Positions 1-4,731 of a stretch of 5,607 nucleotides of DNA are shown piece after piece (positions within the stretch are counted from its first letter, which is position 1; every line of letters starts with the position of its first letter). The notes under the pieces are model-generated. The model searched no databases and had not been told where the DNA came from. It saw nothing but the letters and a program-made list of their open reading frames with translations. The position numbers were made by a program, and so were the translations under genes. The DNA lies in the NCBI GenBank assembly GCA_013814015.1, contig JACCQS010000278.1, forward strand, positions 1 to 5,607, read 5' to 3'. The DNA is from Geodermatophilaceae bacterium (GTDB lineage: Bacteria; Actinomycetota; Actinomycetes; Mycobacteriales; Geodermatophilaceae).

Positions 1-486
1 GCCCCCCGAGGAGTCGTCTCGCTGGGCGTCACCCTGTTTGCGTTCATCCTGATCTGCAACTTGCTGGCCGCCCTGCCCTCGGAGCCCTACCTCCCGCCAC
101 CCACGGCTGATGTCAACCTGGCGTACCCGATGATGCTGCTGGTGATCATCTGGGTACAAGTGGCGGGGATCCGCGCGAACGGCGCCAAGCGGCACTTCGG
201 GCACCTGACCAAGCCCTACGCGTTCCTCGCGCCCTTCGAGTTCATCACCCAATACTTCGCGCGACCGGTTTCGTTGTCCCTGCGGTTGTGGGGCAACATC
301 TTTGCCGGCGGGATCATGGTCTCGATCATCACTCTGCTGCCGGCCTACATCCTGTGGGCTCCCAACGTGGCCTGGAAGCTGTTTGACATGTTCATCGGCG
401 TCATCCAGGCCCTGATTTTCACGCTGCTCACTGTCATATACTTCAGCGAAGCGGTGGGCAGTGACGAAGAGGCAGCGGCGCACTAG
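1..486 (+). CDS. atpB: ATP synthase F0 subunit a, 5'-truncated by window edge
   Basis: This is the membrane stator subunit that forms the two proton half-channels beside the c ring. The frame is open from base 1 to the TAG at 484-486, giving 161 residues; the true start lies upstream, so the TTG at 61 is not a start. Visible parts are a hydrophobic helix at about residues 5-24 (window numbering), the conserved PPPTADVN motif (32-39), another helix at about 42-57, and the long helix with LRLWGN (94-99). R95 in that motif (bases 283-285) is the essential channel arginine, equivalent to E. coli Arg210. The last helix contains IQALIF, with Q136 matching the E. coli Gln252 region. The stretch around WAPN and the acidic C-terminal tail closely resemble mycobacterial subunit a as I remember it. 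One oddity is Trp97 where RLFGN is usual. The stop codon lies in the loop of a strong hairpin. Identification is secure. Confidence 0.97.
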   Translation, partial: APRGVVSLGVTLFAFILICNLLAALPSEPYLPPPTADVNLAYPMMLLVIIWVQVAGIRANGAKRHFGHLTKPYAFLAPFEFITQYFARPVSLSLRLWGNIFAGGIMVSIITLLPAYILWAPNVAWKLFDMFIGVIQALIFTLLTVIYFSEAVGSDEEAAAH

Positions 487-500
487 GCGTCGCTGCCTCT
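468..500 (+). promoter_or_regulatory. 14-bp hairpin with the atpB stop codon in its loop
   Basis: Bases 468-481 pair with 487-500: 13 Watson-Crick pairs and one G-U pair (478/490), closing a five-base loop ACTAG at 482-486 that contains the atpB stop TAG. No T-tract follows, so it is not a canonical intrinsic terminator. The G-U pair would become a C-A mismatch on the other strand, so the structure fits the mRNA sense better. Inference: an mRNA processing or stability element, or partial attenuator, between atpB and the much more heavily translated atpE. Confidence 0.7.
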
Positions 501-556
501 GTCCACCCGAAGACGATTCGTGACCATCCCGTCGAGGTCTGGCACGAGAAAGAACG

Positions 557-561
557 AGGAG
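557..561 (+). promoter_or_regulatory. Strong ribosome binding site for atpE
   Basis: AGGAG lies five bases before the ATG at 567, in a purine-rich stretch. It is the clearest Shine-Dalgarno match in the window together with that of b', and it fixes the atpE start. Strong initiation suits a subunit needed in many copies per enzyme. The rest of the 80-bp spacer (487-566) shows no promoter I can support. Confidence 0.75.
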
Positions 562-566
562 AAGAC

Positions 567-854
567 ATGAGTGTGTCCAGTGTGCTGGCCGTGGCTGCCG
601 AGGGCGGGGGCGACGGGACCCTGCTCGGTCTGGCGATGGTCGGCGGCGGCCTGGCGCTGGGCGGCGGCGCGATCGGTGCCGCGATCGCAGACGGCCTGGT
701 CGGCTCGGCGATGATCCAAGGCGTCGCGCGTCAGCCCGAGGCGGCCGGCCGACTGAATACCACCATGTTCCTGATCATTGGTCTGGCCGAGGGCATGTAC
801 TTCATCAACCTGGCCTTCATGGCGCTGTTCGTGTTCGTAACTGGCGCAGCATAG
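567..854 (+). CDS. atpE: ATP synthase F0 subunit c (rotor ring proteolipid)
   Basis: The protein is the proton-carrying rotor subunit that oligomerises into the c ring. It has 95 residues and forms a two-helix hairpin. Helix 1 is glycine-rich (residues 26-43: a GGG run, then LGGGAIGAA). The polar loop ARQPEA (54-59) contacts gamma and epsilon. Helix 2 carries the proton-binding Glu75 (bases 789-791) in LAEGMYFINL. The N terminus is about 14 residues longer than the 81-residue M. tuberculosis protein as I recall it. Aligned to that protein, Asp42, Leu73, Glu75 and Ile80 match bedaquiline-site residues Asp28, Leu59, Glu61 and Ile66, but Ala63 is replaced by Met77 (795-797) and Ala62 by Gly76. 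The start is fixed by the AGGAG upstream. atpF follows after 12 bases. Identification is secure. Confidence 0.98.
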   Translation: MSVSSVLAVAAEGGGDGTLLGLAMVGGGLALGGGAIGAAIADGLVGSAMIQGVARQPEAAGRLNTTMFLIIGLAEGMYFINLAFMALFVFVTGAA

Positions 855-860
855 AGCTGC
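846..860 (+). other. Small hairpin around the atpE stop codon
   Basis: GCAGC at 846-850 pairs with GCTGC at 856-860, closing a five-base loop ATAGA that contains the atpE stop TAG (852-854). The stem is only 5 bp, so it could be chance. It is listed because it repeats the arrangement at the atpB stop, and because its 3' arm fills most of the short gap before atpF, where no clear Shine-Dalgarno sequence is visible. Confidence 0.3.
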
Positions 861-866
861 TGCTCA

Positions 867-1409
867 ATGACGACACGCGTGCTCGCGGCCGAGGGGGGTA
901 CGACCAACTTCCTGCTGCCCAACGCCACCATCTTCGTCGAGGCCGCGCTGTTCTTGATCGTCCTGTTCGTGTTCTACCGCTTTGTCGTGCCGCCGCTATC
1001 CCGAGCGCTGGACGAGCGGCAGGAGATGCTCCGCAAGCAGGTCCAGGATCGGGAGAAGGCGACCCGCACTCTGCAGGAGGCCAAGGAGCGCTACGAAGGG
1101 GAGCTGGCTGAGGCGCGCGCTGAGGCCGCCCGCATCCGAGACGCCGCGCGCGCAGATGCGGCGCGGGTCCGCGCCGAGCTGCGCGAGCAGGCCGACCGTG
1201 AGGTCGAAAGAATCCAGAGCGAGGGTGCGCAACAGTTGGCCGCTGCGCACGAGGAGACGACGCGTCGGCTTCGCGAAGAACTCGGGAGGCTGTCCACGCG
1301 CCTTGCCGAACGGGTCATCGGCGAGCCGGTCGATGATGATCGGCGCTCGACGGTGGACCGCTTTCTCGCCGAAGTCGAGCAAGCGCCGGCCGGCGGAGGC
1401 GGCAGCTGA
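867..1409 (+). CDS. atpF: ATP synthase F0 subunit b (peripheral stalk)
   Basis: This subunit anchors the peripheral stalk in the membrane and reaches up to delta on the F1 head. It has 180 residues. A short N-terminal region with NFLLPNAT (14-21) leads into one membrane helix (about 21-42), then FVVPPL (39-44) and a long charged, Ala/Glu/Arg-rich coiled-coil helix (about 45-165), ending in a Gly-rich tail. The N-terminal part looks like mycobacterial b. The region around LREQADREVE (105-114) and the near-C-terminal STVDRFL (161-167) instead match the neighbouring b' gene, suggesting exchange between the two copies. The ATG at 867 has no strong ribosome binding site and lies 12 bases after atpE, so coupling to atpE translation is likely. 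The stop TGA overlaps the ATG of b' by one base. Confidence 0.95.
   Translation: MTTRVLAAEGGTTNFLLPNATIFVEAALFLIVLFVFYRFVVPPLSRALDERQEMLRKQVQDREKATRTLQEAKERYEGELAEARAEAARIRDAARADAARVRAELREQADREVERIQSEGAQQLAAAHEETTRRLREELGRLSTRLAERVIGEPVDDDRRSTVDRFLAEVEQAPAGGGGS
1179..1208 (+). repeat. 30-bp perfect direct repeat shared by b and b', copy 1
   Basis: Bases 1179-1208 in atpF are identical to 1667-1696 in the b' gene, a distance of 488 bp. The repeat encodes LREQADREVE in both. It is an island of perfect identity, including third positions, within paralogues whose flanking codons differ clearly. This is the pattern expected from local gene conversion. Confidence 0.9.
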
Positions 1410-1960
1410 TGGCAGTCCTGATCTCCGAGATCTTCGCGTTTTTGATCATTCTCCTTGTGCTCTACCGGTACGTCTGGCCCAGCCTGTCGCGGATGGCTAC
1501 CAAACAACAGGACGCCATTTCGCAGCAGGTCGATGCCAGCGAACAGGCCCAGCGCGACCACGAGGAGGCGCGGCGGCGCTTCGAGTCGGCACTGGCCGAG
1601 GCTCGCGACGATGTGGCCAAGATCCGCGACACCGCACGAGCCGACGCTGAACGGCTCCGAGAGGAACTGCGCGAGCAGGCCGACCGTGAGGTCGAACGGA
1701 TCCGCCAACGGGGTGCCGAGCAGCTGATCGCCCAACGGGACCAGACGGTGCGCCAACTCCAGGGTGAGATGGGCGGGCTGATGATGGCACTGACCGAGCG
1801 AATTCTCGTCGAATCGCTGTCCGACGACGACCGCAGGGTCAGCACCGTCGATCGTTTTCTCGACGAACTCGACCAGATGTCAGGCTCGGAAACCGATCGA
1901 GTCGACGACCGGGAGTCCGCAGACCCCCCGGTGAGTACGACGTCTGGAAGTCAGGCTTGA
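1409..1960 (+). CDS. Second ATP synthase b-type subunit (b'), not fused to delta
   Basis: This is a paralogue of the preceding b subunit and probably its partner in a heterodimeric peripheral stalk. It has 183 residues: a membrane helix at the extreme N terminus (about 3-21), the YVWPSLSR hinge (21-28), then a long charged coiled coil to about 155 with STVDRFLDELDQM (145-157), and an acidic, Ser/Thr-rich C-terminal tail. It corresponds to the N-terminal half of the mycobacterial b-delta fusion protein, whose DRFLD motif and start context it shares from memory. The start ATG overlaps the atpF stop (TGATG), with GGAGG at 1395-1399 nine bases upstream. The stop overlaps the delta ATG in the same way. 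A run of six C at 1924-1929 near its end offers a -1 slip into the delta frame. It could be labelled atpF or atpF'. Confidence 0.93.
   Translation: MAVLISEIFAFLIILLVLYRYVWPSLSRMATKQQDAISQQVDASEQAQRDHEEARRRFESALAEARDDVAKIRDTARADAERLREELREQADREVERIRQRGAEQLIAQRDQTVRQLQGEMGGLMMALTERILVESLSDDDRRVSTVDRFLDELDQMSGSETDRVDDRESADPPVSTTSGSQA
1667..1696 (+). repeat. 30-bp perfect direct repeat shared by b and b', copy 2
   Basis: This is identical to 1179-1208 and encodes residues 87-96 of b'. The surrounding protein segments are similar (ALAEAR, IRD, ARADA and VERI blocks), but the DNA around the repeat differs at many codons. Confidence 0.9.
1924..1930 (+). other. Candidate -1 slippery heptamer between b' and delta
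   Basis: In the b' frame the bases read C_CCC_CCG, which fits the X_XXY_YYZ pattern for -1 frameshifting. A slip here enters the delta frame, which has no stop between 1930 and the delta ATG at 1960 and would add the linker GEYDVWKSGL before delta. GGGAG at 1911-1915, eight bases upstream, could act as a stimulatory Shine-Dalgarno sequence. I see no clear downstream hairpin. C-runs are weaker slip sites than A-runs, so use of this site is a hypothesis. Confidence 0.3.
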
Positions 1961-2778
1961 TGCAGGCGGCCAGTCGAGAGGCATTGCGAGCGGTCACGGC
2001 CGAACTCGAGAACGCCACCGAGGGACAGTCCGCTGACCTGCTGCTGACCCTGGCGGATGAACTCTTCGCGGTGGTCGACGTACTGGACACTCATACCTTC
2101 TTGCGTCGGGCGCTGGTTGACAGCTCGACCGACGCCGATGCCCGCGCGAGCTTGGCCGCGGCCATTTTCGGCGGCAAGGTCAACGAGCGGACCGAATCAG
2201 TGCTGGCGGCCGCGGTACGAGCGCGTTGGTCGCTGCCGAGTGAGTTCGCCGCGGGAATCGAGCGGCTGGCCGTACATGCCGCCTTTGGGTCGGCCGAGGC
2301 CGCGAACGCACTGGATACCGTGGAGGACGAACTCTTCCGGTTCGGCCGGATCGTCGCCGGTCGCCCTGAGTTGCAGCGCGCGCTGTCCGATCCGGCCGCG
2401 AGCAACACCCAACGAGCGGGCCTGGTGGATGCCCTTGTCGGCGGCAAGGTCCATCGCGTCACCGAACGGCTACTGGCCGCCAGGCTGACCGGCGCCCGTG
2501 CCCGCCAGGCTCAACAGACCATCGAAGAGCTCTCCGATCTCGCGGCCCTGCGCCGGGAGCGCTCGATCGCGCAGATCACCACCGCCATCGCAATCACCGA
2601 TGAACAGGAGCAGCGACTGGTGGACAGCCTGTCGCGCATCTACAACCGGCGGATCGCACTTCAGATCTCCCTGGACCCCGACATTCTCGGTGGTCTCGTC
2701 ATTCGGGTCGGCGATGAGATCATCGATGGAAGCATCCGATTCCGGCTCGCCGCGGCACGTCAGCGGCTGGTCCGTTGA
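1960..2778 (+). CDS. atpH: ATP synthase F1 subunit delta (OSCP-like stalk connector)
   Basis: Delta caps the F1 head and joins it to the b/b' stalk. The protein has 272 residues, the long actinobacterial form, against about 177 in E. coli. The extra length comes from a duplicated helical segment: residues 33-90 and 123-180 align, both starting with DELF and both containing a GGKV followed by TE (71-80 and 161-169). The C-terminal domain carries the delta signature DILGGLVIRVGDEIIDGS (241-258). The N terminus MQAASREAL resembles free-standing delta proteins of Corynebacterium and Streptomyces as I remember them, supporting the ATG at 1960. It overlaps the b' stop by one base and has GGAAG at 1946-1950. 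A TTG at 1957 would add one residue. In mycobacteria this sequence is the C-terminal part of a fusion with b'. Confidence 0.95.
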   Translation: MQAASREALRAVTAELENATEGQSADLLLTLADELFAVVDVLDTHTFLRRALVDSSTDADARASLAAAIFGGKVNERTESVLAAAVRARWSLPSEFAAGIERLAVHAAFGSAEAANALDTVEDELFRFGRIVAGRPELQRALSDPAASNTQRAGLVDALVGGKVHRVTERLLAARLTGARARQAQQTIEELSDLAALRRERSIAQITTAIAITDEQEQRLVDSLSRIYNRRIALQISLDPDILGGLVIRVGDEIIDGSIRFRLAAARQRLVR

Positions 2779-2841
2779 GCCGAGAGGGCGGGAGCATCGC
2801 AGGGCCGTCCGCGGCCCCGAGCCGAGAGGGCGGGAGCATCG
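2777..2841 (+). repeat. Two 23-bp direct repeats flanking a GC-rich hairpin
   Basis: Bases 2777-2799 and 2819-2841 are identical over 23 bp, with a 42-bp period. The first copy begins inside the atpH stop codon. Between them, GGGCCG at 2802-2807 and CGGCCC at 2812-2817 form a 6-bp hairpin with a TCCG loop and no T-tract. The unit looks like a dispersed intergenic repeat of high-GC actinomycetes, but that needs a genome search. Confidence 0.85.
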
Positions 2842-2861
2842 ACCGAGCGCCAGCGAGGGAG

Positions 2862-2945
2862 GAGCGGACCGACCGGTGCGCGCAGCGCAAGAGGCGGACA
2901 AGTCGAGCGGACCGACTGGTGAGCGCAGCGAGCGAGGCGGACAAG
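2862..2945 (+). repeat. Two 41-bp imperfect direct repeats (43-bp period)
   Basis: Bases 2862-2902 and 2905-2945 match at 36 of 41 positions. Each begins GAGCGGACCGAC and ends GAGGCGGACAAG. A more degenerate related segment lies just before, around 2846-2868. The core GAGCGCAGCGAGCGAGG (2921-2937) is rich in AGCG steps. The second copy ends three bases before a tiny ORF. Confidence 0.85.
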
Positions 2946-2947
2946 CA

Positions 2948-2974
2948 ATGAGCGGGGCGAAGCCGGTTTCATGA
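2948..2974 (+). other. Possible 8-codon leader ORF upstream of atpA (weak)
   Basis: An ATG at 2948 encodes MSGAKPVS and stops at 2972-2974, 55 bases before atpA. GAGG at 2934-2937 gives a ten-base spacing. It is out of frame with atpA, and the Shine-Dalgarno match is part of the repeat. ORFs this short arise easily by chance. I list it only as a candidate leader. Confidence 0.15.
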
Positions 2975-3029
2975 CGCTGCGCCCCAGCCCGATTTCCACG
3001 TCATTTACCCAGACAGACAGGACCTTCAC

Positions 3030-4673
3030 ATGGCCGAGCTGACGATCTCCGCGGACGAGATCCAGAGCGCGATCGAAGAGTACGTCTCCTCTTTCACCGC
3101 GGACGCCTCGCGCGAGGAGGTCGGCACCGTGGTGGACACCGCGGACGGCATTGCGCACGTCGAGGGCCTGCCCTCGGCGATGACCAATGAACTGCTGGAG
3201 TTCCAGGACGGCGTCCTGGGCGTGGCGCTGAACCTCGATGTCCGGGAGATCGGCGCCGTGATCCTCGGTGACTACCAGGGCCTGGCCGAGGGTCAGCGGG
3301 TCACCCGCACCGGCCGGATCCTCTCGGTGCCGGTGGGCGATGCCTTCTTGGGTCGGGTGATCAACCCACTGGCACAGCCGCTGGACGGACTGGGTGACAT
3401 CGAGAGCGACGAGGAGCGGGTCCTGGAACTGCAGGCCGCCTCGGTGATCGACCGACAGAGCGTGTCCGAACCGCTGCAGACCGGAATCAAGGCCATCGAC
3501 GCGATGACCCCGATCGGGCGCGGACAGCGGCAGTTGATCATCGGAGACCGCAAGACCGGCAAGACGGCGGTCTGCGTGGACACGATCATCAACCAGAAAC
3601 AGGCCTGGGCATCTGGCGACCCCAACGAGCAGGTCCGCTGCATCTACGTCGCCATCGGCCAGAAGGGCTCGACCATCTCGGGGGTCCGGGCGGCCCTGGA
3701 TGAAGCCGGTGCGCTGGAATACACCACCATCATCGCTGCTCCCGCGTCGGACTCGGCCGGCTTCAAGTGGCTGGCGCCCTACACCGGCTCGGCCCTGGGC
3801 CAGCACTGGATGTATCAGGGCAAGCACGTCCTGATCGTCTTCGACGACCTGTCCAAGCAGGCCGAGGCCTATCGCGCGATCTCGCTGCTGCTGCGTCGCC
3901 CGCCGGGTCGTGAGGCGTACCCCGGAGACGTCTTCTACCTGCACTCCCGGCTGCTCGAGCGCTGCGCGAAGCTGTCCGATGACCTCGGCGGCGGCTCGAT
4001 GACCGGCCTGCCGATCATCGAGACCAAGGCAAACGACATCGCGGCCTACATCCCGACGAACGTCATCTCGATCACCGACGGACAGTGCTTCTTCCAGTCC
4101 GACCTATTCAACCAAGGTGTCCGTCCGGCCATGGCGGTCGGGACGTCGGTCTCCCGGGTCGGTGGTGCCGCTCAGGTCAAGGCGATGCGCTCTGTCGCCG
4201 GGTCGCTGCGGGTCTCTCTCGCGCAGTACCGCGAACTCGAGGCGTTCTCCGCGTTCGCCTCGGACCTCGACGCCTCCTCGCGATCCACCCTGGACCGGGG
4301 TGCGCGGATCGTGGAACTGCTCAAGCAGGGCGTCTACTCGCCGTACCCGGTCGAGGAGCAGGTCGTCTCGATCTTCCTCGGCACCCAGGGCCATGTCGAC
4401 AAGGTGCCGGTCGAGGACGTGCGCCGCTTCGAGTCCGAGTTCCTCGACCACCTGCGGCACAACGAGAAGGGCGTCCTGGACACGATTCGGGAGTCCAAGA
4501 AGTTCGAGGACGACACCGAGGCAGCGGTGGTCGCGGCCGTCGAGGAGTTCTCCAAGGGCTTTACCACCACCGCCGGTCATTCGCTGGCCGGACGCGAGGC
4601 CGAGGCCGACGCGATGGACTCCGAGGACGTCGGCCAGGAAAAGATCCAGGTCCGCAAGAAGGCCAAGAAATGA
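3030..4673 (+). CDS. atpA: ATP synthase F1 subunit alpha
   Basis: Alpha alternates with beta in the catalytic hexamer and binds non-catalytic nucleotide. The 547-residue protein is full length. In order it has an N-terminal beta-barrel (about 1-95), the nucleotide-binding domain with Walker A GDRKTGKT (172-179) and Walker B LIVFDD (268-273), a PPGREAYPGDVFYLHSRLLE block just after it, SVSRVGG with the arginine finger Arg376 that reaches the beta catalytic site, and a C-terminal helical domain. A tail of about 35 residues ends in a basic KKAKK after an acidic stretch, like the mycobacterial C-terminal extension reported to suppress ATP hydrolysis. The N terminus is also strongly mycobacterium-like. 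The ATG at 3030 is supported by MAELTI conservation and AGGA at 3019-3022. It is separated from atpH by the repeat-filled spacer and from atpG by 58 bases. Confidence 0.99.
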   Translation: MAELTISADEIQSAIEEYVSSFTADASREEVGTVVDTADGIAHVEGLPSAMTNELLEFQDGVLGVALNLDVREIGAVILGDYQGLAEGQRVTRTGRILSVPVGDAFLGRVINPLAQPLDGLGDIESDEERVLELQAASVIDRQSVSEPLQTGIKAIDAMTPIGRGQRQLIIGDRKTGKTAVCVDTIINQKQAWASGDPNEQVRCIYVAIGQKGSTISGVRAALDEAGALEYTTIIAAPASDSAGFKWLAPYTGSALGQHWMYQGKHVLIVFDDLSKQAEAYRAISLLLRRPPGREAYPGDVFYLHSRLLERCAKLSDDLGGGSMTGLPIIETKANDIAAYIPTNVISITDGQCFFQSDLFNQGVRPAMAVGTSVSRVGGAAQVKAMRSVAGSLRVSLAQYRELEAFSAFASDLDASSRSTLDRGARIVELLKQGVYSPYPVEEQVVSIFLGTQGHVDKVPVEDVRRFESEFLDHLRHNEKGVLDTIRESKKFEDDTEAAVVAAVEEFSKGFTTTAGHSLAGREAEADAMDSEDVGQEKIQVRKKAKK

Positions 4674-4686
4674 CCCCTGCGTCCCG

Positions 4687-4709
4687 GGCGCATGACTTGC
4701 GCCAAGTCG
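4687..4709 (+). promoter_or_regulatory. Two mutually exclusive hairpins in the atpA-atpG spacer
   Basis: GGCGCA at 4687-4692 pairs with TGCGCC at 4698-4703 around a five-base loop. Alternatively GACTTG at 4694-4699 pairs with CAAGTC at 4703-4708 around a three-base loop, and a T-G pair (4693/4709) can extend it. The stems overlap, so only one can form at a time. There is no T-tract. Inference: a local mRNA structure affecting stability or atpG translation; it may also be chance in GC-rich DNA. Confidence 0.35.
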
Positions 4710-4731
4710 CCGTGCACGAGGCGTTTCGATA

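Larger units (their letters stand above)
2779..3029 (+). other. 251-bp repeat-filled spacer between atpH and atpA
   Basis: No gene is supported here. The first two thirds (to about 2945) consist mainly of two families of direct repeats, described separately. The remaining 84 bases are unique and contain the atpA ribosome binding site (AGGA at 3019-3022, seven bases before the ATG). The gap is long for a cluster in which the three genes before it overlap or nearly abut. I found no convincing promoter or T-tract terminator, so it may be an insertion of repeat units, an mRNA processing site, or both. Confidence 0.8.

Noticed and set aside
61..63. TTG at 61 as the start of atpB
   Set aside because: The same frame is open to base 1 and encodes conserved membrane-helix sequence before this codon, so the gene is cut by the window edge.
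468..500. An intrinsic terminator after atpB
   Set aside because: The stem is strong, but no T-tract follows and essential genes of the same operon lie directly downstream. I describe it as an RNA element instead.
982..1650. A + strand overlapping frame across the b/b' junction
   Set aside because: The product is Arg/Pro/Ser-rich, typical of out-of-frame high-GC translation, and both b and b' are well supported in their own frames.
1923..1960. A sequencing indel in the C-run as the sole reason b' and delta are split
   Set aside because: It cannot be excluded, but delta starts with an ATG in a good context, its N terminus resembles free delta proteins, and the TGATG overlap repeats the one at the b/b' junction. 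A real split is the simpler reading.
2777..2945. A CRISPR array or an IS end
   Set aside because: There are only two copies of each unit, the copies of the second family are imperfect, the intervening sequence is itself related or hairpin-forming, and no transposase, terminal inverted repeats or cas gene is present.
2975..3029. An internal promoter before atpA
   Set aside because: I looked for -35/-10 pairs, including a TANNNT-type -10, in the AT-richer stretch around 2990-3010 and found no pair with acceptable spacing.
2760..3944. A long antisense open frame (394 codons) opposite atpA and the spacer
   Set aside because: It lies almost wholly opposite the conserved atpA coding sequence. Its codon bias mirrors the sense gene, and its product resembles no family I recognise. 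Long antisense frames are common in high-GC genes.
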